Shown here one piece after another: positions 31,200 to 39,582 of a stretch of DNA of 64,000 nucleotides; within the stretch, counting starts at the first letter, position 1; every line of letters starts with the position of its first letter. The DNA lies in NCBI RefSeq assembly GCF_002532045.1, contig NZ_NWTG01000004.1:416300-480299 (forward strand). The letters are read 5' to 3'. Position numbers and translations under genes: made by a program. This DNA comes from Bradyrhizobium sp. C9. Its GTDB lineage: Bacteria; Pseudomonadota; Alphaproteobacteria; Rhizobiales; Xanthobacteraceae. The notes under the pieces were generated by a model that had not been told where the DNA came from, ran no database searches, and saw nothing but the letters and a program-made list of their open reading frames with translations.

Positions 31200-33044
31200 A
31201 TGACGCCCCCCAAACGACGCGATATTGTCCTTCAGATGAGCAACGTCAGTACCGACACCCAAGCCACCCCGAAATTCAACGCCGAAGCCTTCGCCATGAA
31301 CATCGCCCGGGCGATGGAGAGCAGCGGCCAGGCGCTGGCGGCCTATCTCAAGCCGCGCCAGACCGGGGAAGTCCGCGACAAGCCGCCGAACGAGCTCGGT
31401 GAGGTCATCAAGACCTTCAGCGTGATCGCCGAATACTGGCTAGCCGACAAGGAGCGGGCCTCGTCGCTGCAGATGCAGCTCGGCAAGGATTACCTCGATC
31501 TCTGGGGATCGGCCGTGCGCCGCATGGCCGGCGAAGCCGATGCCAAGCCCGCGATCGCGCCGGCGCCGCGCGACAAGCGCTTCCAGGATCCGGAGTGGAA
31601 GTCGAATCAGTTCTTCGACTTCATCCTCCAGCTTTATCTGTTGACCGCGAAATGGGCGCAGCAGCTGGTCAACGACGCCGACGGTATCGACCCGCACACG
31701 CGAAAGAAGGCCGAATTCTACGTCCAGCAGATCACCAACGCGCTGGCGCCGTCGAATTTCGTGCTGACCAATCCGGAAGTGCTGCGCGCTACCGTCGAGA
31801 CCAATGGCGACAATCTGGTCCGCGGCATGAAGATGCTGGCCGAGGATATCGAGGCCGGCCACGGCACGCTGAAGATCCGCCAGTCCGATTCGAGCAATCT
31901 CGAGGTCGGCGTCAACATGGCGACGACGCCGGGCAAGGTGATCTACCAGAACGAGCTGATGCAGCTGATCCAGTATTCGCCGGCAACCGAGAACGTGCTG
32001 CGCACGCCGCTCCTGATCGTGCCGCCATGGATCAACAAGTTCTACATCCTCGATCTGCGCCCTGAGAAATCCTACATCAAATGGTGCGTCGACCAGGGCA
32101 TCACGGTGTTCGTGATCTCATGGGTCAACCCGGACAAGGAGCTCGGCAAGAAGACCTGGGCCGACTACATGACCGAAGGCCCCCTCACGGCGATGGACGT
32201 GATCGAGAAGGTCACCGGCGAGTTGAAGGTGCACACCGCCGGCTATTGCGTCGGCGGCACCATGCTCGCCTCGACGCTGGCCTACCTTGCCGAGAAGCGC
32301 CGCCAGCGCGTGACGTCGGCGACGTTCTTTGCCGCGCAGGTCGACTTCACCCACGCCGGCGACCTGCTGGTGTTCGTCGACGAGGACCAGATCTCGGCGC
32401 TGGAACGCGACATGCAGGAATCCGGCGTGCTCGAGGGCAGCAAGATGGCGATGGCCTTCAACATGCTGCGCTCGAACGACCTGATCTGGTCGTATGTCGT
32501 GAACAACTATCTGAAGGGCCAGCCGCCCTCCTCGTTCGACCTGCTGCACTGGAATTCGGACGCGACGCGGATGCCGTCGTCGAACCACTCCTACTATCTG
32601 CGCAACTGCTATCTGGAGAACCGGCTGTCGACCGGCACGATGGTGCTCGACAACACGCTGCTCGATCTGTCGAAGGTGAAGGTGCCGGTCTACAACCTCG
32701 CCGCACGCGAGGATCACATCGCGCCGGCGGAATCGGTGCTCTACGGTTCGCAGTTCTTCGGCGGCCCGGTGAGATATGTGCTGTCCGGCTCCGGCCATAT
32801 CGCCGGCGTGGTCAATCCGCCCGCCTCGAAGAAGTACCAGTACTGGACCAACGACAACATCAGGGACATCAAGCTCGCCGACTGGCTGAAGGGCGCCGAG
32901 GAACACAAGGGATCGTGGTGGCCCGACTGGCGCGGCTGGCTGGAAAGCCATGATCCGGAGATGGTGCCGGCACGCATCGTGGGCTCGAACGGGGTGTCGA
33001 CGCTCGAGGACGCTCCGGGCAGCTATGTCCGCGTCCGCGCGTAG
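31200..33044 (+). CDS. phaC: class I poly(3-hydroxyalkanoate) synthase
   Basis: A 614-residue class I PHA synthase that polymerises 3-hydroxybutyryl-CoA into polyhydroxybutyrate granules. The lipase-like box is AGYCVGGT with the catalytic Cys350, and the Asp and His of the triad are in REDHIAP and SGSGHIAGVVNPP. PPWINKFYILDLRPEKS is typical. Two starts are possible: ATG 31200 and ATG 31236 (MSNVST); neither has a clear ribosome binding site, and the upstream short frame may matter. phaA and phaB are not nearby, as usual in Bradyrhizobium. Confidence 0.94.
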   Translation: MTPPKRRDIVLQMSNVSTDTQATPKFNAEAFAMNIARAMESSGQALAAYLKPRQTGEVRDKPPNELGEVIKTFSVIAEYWLADKERASSLQMQLGKDYLDLWGSAVRRMAGEADAKPAIAPAPRDKRFQDPEWKSNQFFDFILQLYLLTAKWAQQLVNDADGIDPHTRKKAEFYVQQITNALAPSNFVLTNPEVLRATVETNGDNLVRGMKMLAEDIEAGHGTLKIRQSDSSNLEVGVNMATTPGKVIYQNELMQLIQYSPATENVLRTPLLIVPPWINKFYILDLRPEKSYIKWCVDQGITVFVISWVNPDKELGKKTWADYMTEGPLTAMDVIEKVTGELKVHTAGYCVGGTMLASTLAYLAEKRRQRVTSATFFAAQVDFTHAGDLLVFVDEDQISALERDMQESGVLEGSKMAMAFNMLRSNDLIWSYVVNNYLKGQPPSSFDLLHWNSDATRMPSSNHSYYLRNCYLENRLSTGTMVLDNTLLDLSKVKVPVYNLAAREDHIAPAESVLYGSQFFGGPVRYVLSGSGHIAGVVNPPASKKYQYWTNDNIRDIKLADWLKGAEEHKGSWWPDWRGWLESHDPEMVPARIVGSNGVSTLEDAPGSYVRVRA

Positions 33045-33133
33045 CGCCAAGCCTTCGTAGCGCCAAGTCTCCCGCTCAGCTATAAATAGATCGTCCCGAC
33101 GGTCGGGAATCGAATTGACGTGAGGGGGAGACG

Positions 33134-33532
33134 ATGACGCGCGAACTGTTCTGGCTGTCGCTGACGGTGATCCTGACCGGGCTGCTGTGGATTCCCTACA
33201 TCATCAACCGCTGCCAGGTGCGCGGCCTCTCCGGCGCCATGGGCAACCCCTCCCGCACCGACAAGCCGCATGCCGAATGGGCCAACCGGCTGATGTTCGC
33301 CCACGACAACGCGGTCGAGAACCTCGTGATCTTCGCGCCGCTGGTCTTGATCCTCAACGCAGCCGACTACTCCACCAAATGGACCGTGCTGGCCTGCGCC
33401 GTTTATTTCTGGGCCCGCGTCGCACATCTGATCGTCTACACGCTCGGCCTGCCGGTGTTCCGCACCCTGGCCTTCACGGTCGGCTTCATCGCCCAGGCGG
33501 TGCTGGCGCTCGCGATCTTCAAGATCCTCTAG
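33134..33532 (+). CDS. MAPEG family membrane protein
   Basis: A 132-residue protein with four membrane spans (about 4-24, 57-76, 82-101, 110-130), the MAPEG family of membrane-associated eicosanoid and glutathione metabolism proteins. GMGN-like SGAMGNPSR and the conserved WANRLMFAHDNAVENL between spans 1 and 2 match bacterial members, in which Arg and Asn contact glutathione. Its bacterial role is poorly known. GAGGGGGAG precedes the ATG. It converges on the methyltransferase gene. Confidence 0.85.
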   Translation: MTRELFWLSLTVILTGLLWIPYIINRCQVRGLSGAMGNPSRTDKPHAEWANRLMFAHDNAVENLVIFAPLVLILNAADYSTKWTVLACAVYFWARVAHLIVYTLGLPVFRTLAFTVGFIAQAVLALAIFKIL

Positions 33533-33574
33533 AGCAACACATTCGCGCCGGCCGCGGTGACGGCCGCGCCGGCG

Positions 33575-34177
33575 CTATTCCTCACCCTTGCGCACCACGA
33601 TATGTAGCATCGTCGCGGGCGCCTCATCGAAGCTCTTGATCTCGCTGGTGTCGGACGAGACTTGGGTCCACGCCCCTGACAGGGCGTAGGTCGCCGCCAG
33701 CCAGTCGGCGGCGGGATAATTGTAGTAGCGGCCGATGCTGTCGCGGCCATCGCCGTGGCCGACCTTGTAACTTGCGTAGAAGATGCCGCCGGGTTTCAGC
33801 GCGCGATGGATGCGACTGAGGATGCCGGCCAATTCGTCGCGCGGCACATGCAGCAGGCAGGCGCTGGCCCAGACGCCGTCATAGGCCTCGCGATCCTCGA
33901 GCTGATCGAACAGCATCGCCTCGACGGGATGGTTGATGCGGCGCGCCGCGACCGCAGCCATTTCAGGTGAACCGTCGGTCGCGCGCAGCACGAAGCCTTC
34001 GGCAAGCATGACAGCAGCATGATTGCCGGCACCGCAGCCGAGTTCGAGGATCGCGCCGCCCGGCGGCAGCAGCTTGAGAAAACCTGTCAGCCGGGCGGAC
34101 GGCGCTTTCGCCCACCCGGCATAGGCCTCGGCATTGCGCCGGTAGAATTGCAGCGTGGCGTCGTCCACGAAGCGCAC
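33575..34177 (-). CDS. class I SAM-dependent methyltransferase
   Basis: A 200-residue methyltransferase with the Rossmann-type SAM fold: motif I is ILELGCGAGNHA, the acidic residue after strand 2 is in RATDGSP, and VWASACLLHVPRDEL and LKPGGIFYASYK are later motifs. The substrate is unknown. The start is a GTG at 34177, 7 bases after the stop of the type 2 argC gene, with a GGTGAG ribosome binding site inside that gene's end, suggesting translational coupling. Confidence 0.82.
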   Translation of the reverse strand: MRFVDDATLQFYRRNAEAYAGWAKAPSARLTGFLKLLPPGGAILELGCGAGNHAAVMLAEGFVLRATDGSPEMAAVAARRINHPVEAMLFDQLEDREAYDGVWASACLLHVPRDELAGILSRIHRALKPGGIFYASYKVGHGDGRDSIGRYYNYPAADWLAATYALSGAWTQVSSDTSEIKSFDEAPATMLHIVVRKGEE

Positions 34178-34184
34178 CTCACCG

Positions 34185-35165
34185 TCAGGCGTCGGCCAGC
34201 CCGAGCATCAGCCGCATGTTCTGGACCGCGGCACCCGAGGCGCCCTTGCCCAGATTGTCGAGCCGGGCGACCAGCACGGCCTGGCGGTGCTTGTCATTGG
34301 CGAACACATAAAGCTCGAGCTGGTTGGTCTCGTTGAGCGCCTCCGGCTCGATCTTTCCGCCCTTGGCGGCCTCGTTCTGCAGCGGCATCGCCGAGACGTA
34401 TTTGCTGCCAGCGTACCACTTCGCCAGCACGGCCTGCAGGTCGGCACCATCAGGCTTGCCCGGCAGCGCATCGAGTTGCAGCGGCACCGAGACCAGCATC
34501 CCTTGCCGGTAGTTGCCGACCGACGGGACGAAGAGCGGCCGCCGCGTCAGATGCGAATAGAGCTGCATCTCCGGCACATGCTTATGCTCGAAGCCGAGTC
34601 CGTAGAGGTGGAAGGCCGGCGCCGAGCCGTCCTCGAAGCTTGCGATCATCGACTTGCCGCCGCCCGAATAGCCGCTCACCGCATTGATCGTGACGGGATA
34701 GTCGGCCGGGAGCAGGCCACCATCGACCAGTGGCCGCAGCAGCGCGATCGCGCCGGTCGGATAGCAACCCGGATTGGAGACCTTCGGCGCGGTGCGGATC
34801 TTGTCGGCCTGGTCGGGCGCGAGCTCGGCGAAGCCGTAGGCCCAGTCGGGCGCGACGCGGTAGGCGGTCGACGCATCGAGCACCTTCGGCGCCGCATTGC
34901 CCATCGTGTCGATCAGCGCGACGGTCTCCTTGGCGGCCTCGTCAGGCAGGCAAAGGATCACGAGATCCACCTCCTCCATCAGCGCCCGCTTGGCACCCGC
35001 GTCCTTCCGCTTGTCCTCAGCGATCTGCTTCACCGCGACGTCACCGATGGCGTGCAGCCGCTCCTGGATGCCGAGGCCGGTGGTACCGGACGCGCCGTCG
35101 ACGAACACGGTTGCCTTGGTCGCACCGCTCTTGGTTTTCGGCTGGTTGGTGTCGGTGACGGTCAT
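34185..35165 (-). CDS. argC: N-acetyl-gamma-glutamyl-phosphate reductase, type 2
   Basis: A 326-residue ArgC of the shorter, divergent type 2 class. The NADP motif is DGASGTTGLGIQERL, the catalytic Cys is in SNPGCYPTGAIAL and the active-site His region is FEHKHVPEM. ArgC reduces N-acetylglutamyl phosphate to the semialdehyde in arginine synthesis. A second, type 1, argC gene lies directly upstream (35287-36333), so one enzyme may serve arginine synthesis and the other a related pathway or simply be redundant. The gap between them is 121 bases. Confidence 0.9.
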   Translation of the reverse strand: MTVTDTNQPKTKSGATKATVFVDGASGTTGLGIQERLHAIGDVAVKQIAEDKRKDAGAKRALMEEVDLVILCLPDEAAKETVALIDTMGNAAPKVLDASTAYRVAPDWAYGFAELAPDQADKIRTAPKVSNPGCYPTGAIALLRPLVDGGLLPADYPVTINAVSGYSGGGKSMIASFEDGSAPAFHLYGLGFEHKHVPEMQLYSHLTRRPLFVPSVGNYRQGMLVSVPLQLDALPGKPDGADLQAVLAKWYAGSKYVSAMPLQNEAAKGGKIEPEALNETNQLELYVFANDKHRQAVLVARLDNLGKGASGAAVQNMRLMLGLADA

Positions 35166-35286
35166 GGCATGGTCCTTTCAAGTTCGTTCGTTTCGTTTAA
35201 CACATCTGGCCGCGCCTGCGCCGCCAACGAGGATGGGCAATTATCCCTGGATTGAGTGCACCCTCCCCCACAACAACAACCCCTGC

Positions 35287-36333
35287 TCACGGAAACAGCA
35301 CGATCTGCTCCAGCCCGGTGGTTTCGGGCAAGCCGAACATCAGGTTCATATTCTGGATCGCCTGTCCGGCCGACCCCTTCACAAGATTATCAAGCGTCGA
35401 GAGCACGATGGCGCGGTTCTTGATCCGGTCGGCGACGACGCCGATCTGAACGTAATTCGAACCGCGCACGTTCTGCGTCTGTGGCAGCACGCCCTTCTTC
35501 GTCACATATACGAACGGCTCGTGGGCGTAGGCCTTTTCCAGCTCGGCGCGCAAATCGTCCGGCGTAGCCCCGTTGAGCTTGACATAGGATGTGCAGAACT
35601 CACCACGCGCCATCGGAATGAGATGCGGGGTGAAGTTCACTGTCACAGCGGAGCCCGCGGCCGCGCCGATTTCCTGATCGATCTCCGCCGAATGTCGATG
35701 GCTTCCGACCGAATAGGGCGACAACCCTTCGCCGGCCTCGCTGAACAGCGTGTTCTGCTTCAGTCCGCGTCCGGCGCCGGTGACGCCCGACTTTGCGTCG
35801 ATGATGATGTCGTCGACGTCAATCAGCTTTGCCTTCGCCAGCGGAACAAGCGCCAGCAGCACCGCCGTCGGATAGCAGCCGGGGCAGGCCACCAGCCGCG
35901 CGGCCGTAACCTTCTCCCGGTAGAGTTCGGTGAGCCCATAGACGGCCTCGTCCTGCAATTCGAGCGCCCGGTGCTCATGGCCGTACCATTGCGCGTAGCT
36001 GTCCTTGTTGCGCAGCCGGAAATCCGCGGACATATCGAGGATCTTGATTCCGGGATTGGCTTTCAGCACCGCGGCGATGATCTCTTGCGTCGTCCCATGC
36101 GGCAGGCCGCAGAACACGGCATCGAGCTGCGTCCAGTCGACCTTTTCCCATTCCACGAGCTTTGGCAGGTCGAGCATGAAGAAGTGAGGAAACACCTCGC
36201 TCATCGCCTTGCCGGCATGGGTGTTGGCGGTAAGCGCGGTGATTTCGGCATTCGGGTGCCGCGCCAACAGGCGCACCGCGTCGGCGCCGGTGTAGCCGGA
36301 CGCGCCCAAAATTCCGATCTTCTTCTTCGTCAT
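35287..36333 (-). CDS. argC: N-acetyl-gamma-glutamyl-phosphate reductase, type 1
   Basis: A 348-residue classical ArgC. GILGASGYTGADAVRLL is the NADP motif, ACPGCYPTAVLLAL holds the catalytic Cys, and GSHRHSAEIDQE and FTPHLIPMARGE follow as in the family. It catalyses the third step of arginine synthesis. Its ATG overlaps the stop of the PaiB-like gene (36330-36333, ATGA). The neighbouring type 2 argC shares the reaction but little sequence outside the active site. Confidence 0.94.
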   Translation of the reverse strand: MTKKKIGILGASGYTGADAVRLLARHPNAEITALTANTHAGKAMSEVFPHFFMLDLPKLVEWEKVDWTQLDAVFCGLPHGTTQEIIAAVLKANPGIKILDMSADFRLRNKDSYAQWYGHEHRALELQDEAVYGLTELYREKVTAARLVACPGCYPTAVLLALVPLAKAKLIDVDDIIIDAKSGVTGAGRGLKQNTLFSEAGEGLSPYSVGSHRHSAEIDQEIGAAAGSAVTVNFTPHLIPMARGEFCTSYVKLNGATPDDLRAELEKAYAHEPFVYVTKKGVLPQTQNVRGSNYVQIGVVADRIKNRAIVLSTLDNLVKGSAGQAIQNMNLMFGLPETTGLEQIVLFP

Positions 36334-37004
36334 TGCTCGCTCCTCGGAAGCCTAGTCATCTCGGCCTGTACCATCGCGAACGCCTGCGGGCGCACATCGC
36401 GCATCAAAGCCGCAATGTCCCGGGCACCGGCTTCGACCTGCAATGCGAGCGTGTTGCCGACCGCCGCGAAATCGGTTTCAGACTTGTGCTGGTTCAGCTT
36501 GAAACTGCCCTCCACCTCTTCCACCACCATCTCGAGGCCCACGATGGCCTTCTTCATGGCTTCCAGCCGCGCGGTGGTCATCTTGCCCGACACCCACGGC
36601 TTTTTCGGCAGCAGCCGCTCCTCGAACTTGGCGCTCAGCACGTCGATCTGAACGGCAAGCTCTTCGTCCGACATGGTCCGCACCGGCCCGGTCAGATGAA
36701 CGGCCTGATAAAGCCAGGTCGGCACTTGATCGGGCGACACATACCAGTCCGGCGACACATAGGCATCCGCGCCGGTGACGGCCAGCAGCCACGGGCCACC
36801 GTGCGCCAGCTTTACCAGCGGATTGTGACGAGCAACATGAAACAGCGCCCGCGGCGTACCGTCGGCGGCGTAGGTCAAATAGAACGGCAGCGCCGAGGCG
36901 ATCGGCTTGCCGCCGTCCCACGCGCAGGCGAGGCCGAAACCGCGCGCTTCGGCGAACGCAAGGCTCGCGGCGCGGTCAGGCTTGAAAGGCGGTGGCGTAT
37001 ACAT
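36330..37004 (-). CDS. PaiB-like FMN-binding protein
   Basis: A 224-residue protein of the PaiB family (FMN-binding split barrel, about 1-205), named after a Bacillus negative regulator of sporulation and degradative enzymes. It opens MYTPPPFKPDRAASLAF, with HNPLVKLAHGGPWL, ADAYVSPDWYVSP and VPTWLYQAVHLTG as family segments. Whether it is a regulator or a flavoenzyme is uncertain. The ATGA overlap links it to the type 1 argC gene. Confidence 0.87.
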   Translation of the reverse strand: MYTPPPFKPDRAASLAFAEARGFGLACAWDGGKPIASALPFYLTYAADGTPRALFHVARHNPLVKLAHGGPWLLAVTGADAYVSPDWYVSPDQVPTWLYQAVHLTGPVRTMSDEELAVQIDVLSAKFEERLLPKKPWVSGKMTTARLEAMKKAIVGLEMVVEEVEGSFKLNQHKSETDFAAVGNTLALQVEAGARDIAALMRDVRPQAFAMVQAEMTRLPRSEQ

Positions 37005-37225
37005 GGTCGAAAGCTCCTGCGTGACGAAGGAGCCGCCAGATCGAACCGCGTGTCTTTTTCAGGAGAGCGCCGCGGGAGAAGATCCGGCGGCAGAGGCGAT
37101 GGTCTTAAACGCGAACGACCGCCCATACCGCGAGAATGCGGCGGCGGCGGGCGATGACGATGGTCGCGGCGTTGATCATGGGCGCGGCTATAAGGCCGCG
37201 GCCGTTTTGCGTCAAGGAAAACCGC

Positions 37226-38215
37226 TCAGATCGACGGATTCCACGGCGCCGGCACGACGCGATAGCCGTTGCCGTCCTTGACCACATTGCCGAGGCCCGG
37301 GAACGGATAGTGATAGCCCTGCACCTGGAGCCGCTCCGCAACCACCATGTCGTAGATCCGGCGGCGGGTCTTCTCCGCCACGTCGCCGTCCTGGTCGAAG
37401 AACGCATGCCAGCCGGGATTTGCCGCGAACAGGTTCGGATTGTTGGTGACGTCGGACTGGATGAAGACCTTGTCCGCCCGCGAAGCCAGCACGTAGGAGG
37501 TGTGGCCCGGCGTGTGGCCGACGGTCTCGACCGAGGTCAAGCCCGGCGCGATCTCCTTGCCCCACTCGTAGGGCGTAACCTTCTTCTTCAGGCCGGCTTC
37601 GAAAATATTCCGGTTGTTCTTGAACAGGCCCTGCATGCGGCCGGCCGGCGCCCGGCTCATCTCGCCGTCGTCCATCCAGAACTTCCATTCGGCCGCCGGC
37701 ACCAGCACTTCGGCATTCGGGAACGCCGGTGTGCCCTCGGCCGTCAGCAGGCCGTTCACGTGATCGGTATGGAAGTGCGAGATCACGACCATGTCGACAT
37801 TCTTCGGATCGAAGCCGGCCGCGGCGAAATTGTCGACGAACTGGCCACTGGCGCCCTTTGTGCTGGCTTTCGCCAGCGCGCCATTGCCGGTGTCGATCAC
37901 AACCAGCTTGCCGCCGGTGTTGAGCACCAGCGGCGCGTACCAGATCGACACCATGTCGCGCGGCATGAAGGCCTTCTCCAGCGCCGCGTTGATATCGTCG
38001 CGCTTCGCATTCGGGATGAAGGAATCTTCCAGCTTGAAGACGTTCTTGCCGTCCGACACCGCGGTGACGAGGATGTCGCCGACCTTGTAGCGATAGAAGC
38101 TCGGCGCCTGCTTGTCGGCGACGGGCGCGGCGGCGGCCGCGGGAGCAGCTGGCAGCAACGGTGCGGCGGCGATGCCGGCAGCACCTGCGAGAGCGCGACG
38201 TCGTGTCAAATCCAT
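37226..38215 (-). CDS. exported metallo-beta-lactamase-fold hydrolase
   Basis: A 329-residue protein with a twin-arginine signal (LTRRRALAGAAGIAAAP), so exported folded to the periplasm. The MBL domain contains HFHTDHVNGLL (the zinc motif), then GHTPGHTSYVL and IQSDVTNNPNLF with the further metal ligands, and GYHYPFPGLG at the end. Relatives include lactonases and quinoprotein-associated hydrolases; the substrate is unknown. It stands alone, 221 bases upstream of the PaiB-like gene's start side, in a gap with no gene. Confidence 0.88.
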   Translation of the reverse strand: MDLTRRRALAGAAGIAAAPLLPAAPAAAAAPVADKQAPSFYRYKVGDILVTAVSDGKNVFKLEDSFIPNAKRDDINAALEKAFMPRDMVSIWYAPLVLNTGGKLVVIDTGNGALAKASTKGASGQFVDNFAAAGFDPKNVDMVVISHFHTDHVNGLLTAEGTPAFPNAEVLVPAAEWKFWMDDGEMSRAPAGRMQGLFKNNRNIFEAGLKKKVTPYEWGKEIAPGLTSVETVGHTPGHTSYVLASRADKVFIQSDVTNNPNLFAANPGWHAFFDQDGDVAEKTRRRIYDMVVAERLQVQGYHYPFPGLGNVVKDGNGYRVVPAPWNPSI

Positions 38216-38367
38216 CTGATGTCCTCCCAGTGAAGCAATGATGCGCCCGGCGGAGCCGCGTCCGCTGCGGTGAGTTTGCTCAGCGTTCTGACAGTCGCGT
38301 GAAGACGGCTACGCAAGCAATTGTTCTTCCGCCTAACCCCTGCATCGTGGCGATATTCCGGATATCG

Positions 38368-38898
38368 TTACACCACCCGCCACATCCACTCGACGACCTG
38401 GCCGATGACGTCGCCGAACAGCAGCAGCGCCGCCGACCAGACCAAGGCGGAGACGAAATTGGCGATCTGGAATTGCCAGTACGACATCTCGAAAATGCCG
38501 GCCGCAAGCGGCACCGAGGCGCGCAGCGGGCCGAAGAAGCGGCCGATGAAGATGCTGGGCACGCCCCAGGTCTTCACGAAGGCCTCGCCACGCGGCAGGA
38601 TTTCCGGATAGCGCGACAGCGGCCACATCTGCGCGACCTGCTCCTTGTAGCGATAGCCGAACCAGTAGGAGATCCAGTCGCCGAGCGCAGCCCCGATGCC
38701 GCCTGCGATCCAGATCGGCCAGAAATTGATCCCGCTGACGCCGATCAGGGCGCCGATCGCAACCAGCGCGCCCCAGGCGGGCACCAGCAACGAGATGAAG
38801 GCGAGCGATTCAGCGAACGCCAGCAGCATGACGATCGGAGCGGCCCAGGCCTGGTGATGGCGGACGAATTCGGCCAGGGCCCGCGCAAAGTCTTCCAT
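38368..38898 (-). CDS. DedA family membrane protein
   Basis: A 176-residue membrane protein of the DedA/VTT family, involved in lipid (undecaprenyl phosphate) flipping and membrane potential. The family motifs are visible: GALVAIGALIGVSG, GGIGAALGDWISYWFGYRYKEQ and FIGRFFGPLRASVPLAAGI with its conserved Arg residues. ATG 38898 is preferred, with GGAGGG upstream; longer frames lack homology. It converges with no neighbour and lies divergent from the small membrane protein gene at 39086. Confidence 0.87.
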   Translation of the reverse strand: MEDFARALAEFVRHHQAWAAPIVMLLAFAESLAFISLLVPAWGALVAIGALIGVSGINFWPIWIAGGIGAALGDWISYWFGYRYKEQVAQMWPLSRYPEILPRGEAFVKTWGVPSIFIGRFFGPLRASVPLAAGIFEMSYWQFQIANFVSALVWSAALLLFGDVIGQVVEWMWRVV

Positions 38899-39085
38899 CT
38901 CGTCGAGTGCCCTCCGCTCCGTTGAAAACCGAATGAACCTTTGTAGTCGCACGCAGCCTAAGAACAGGTAAGCCAGCCCATTGCGTGACATCAAGTCACA
39001 AAGGCGGGGATCAAACGTGATTTCCCACATGCCCCCACGGTCCGGGCTGGCTGGCATCTCCCTCATAAGAAGAAGGAATCACTTG

Positions 39086-39454
39086 ATGATCGGGTCACTG
39101 ATGATGTGCGTCGGCGTTCTAGTCCTGTTGTTCGGAATGCTCGCGGGCATCGTTATGGGTATCCAGCACGACTTCACGTTGGGGCCGGCGCATGCGCATC
39201 TCAATCTCGTCGGCGGCGTGCTGCTGTTCCTGTTCGGCCTGTATTACCGGCTGGTGCCGGCAGCCGGAACCATGTTGCTCGCCAAAATCCAGGGCTGGCT
39301 GCATATCGTCGGCGGCATCCTGTTTCCGGTCGGCGTTGCCGCCGTGTTGCTGAAGGGTCCCTCGTTCGAGGCGGCGCCGATCGTGGGATCGCTGATGGTG
39401 GTCGCCGCCATGGCCCTGTTCACGGTCGTTGTATTCCGCACCTCGCGGGCGTAA
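39086..39454 (+). CDS. small membrane protein with HAHLN motif
   Basis: A 122-residue protein with four predicted spans. The first to second span region reads GPAHAHLNLVGGVLLFLFGLYYR, a His-x-His-x-Asn pattern like that in small haem-copper oxidase subunit I-like proteins of Rhizobiales, so it may bind haem or metal in the membrane. GAAGGAATC lies before the ATG at 39086. The function is not known. It stands alone between dedA and parE. Confidence 0.8.
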   Translation: MIGSLMMCVGVLVLLFGMLAGIVMGIQHDFTLGPAHAHLNLVGGVLLFLFGLYYRLVPAAGTMLLAKIQGWLHIVGGILFPVGVAAVLLKGPSFEAAPIVGSLMVVAAMALFTVVVFRTSRA

Positions 39455-39582
39455 TCGCAGGCTCCTATCTACACAGGCGGCCGAGCCCTCCCGGCGCGGC
39501 CGCCCCCATTTGGCAGCCCATCCGTGGCATAGTCAGAGCAACCGATTCGCTGCGCCCAGATCGGCGCATCACTTGAAGAACC

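Noticed and set aside
33546..33571. Very GC-rich inverted repeat between the MAPEG and methyltransferase genes
   Set aside because: Composed of GGCCGC-type runs with no T tract; could act as a barrier but there is no evidence beyond base composition.
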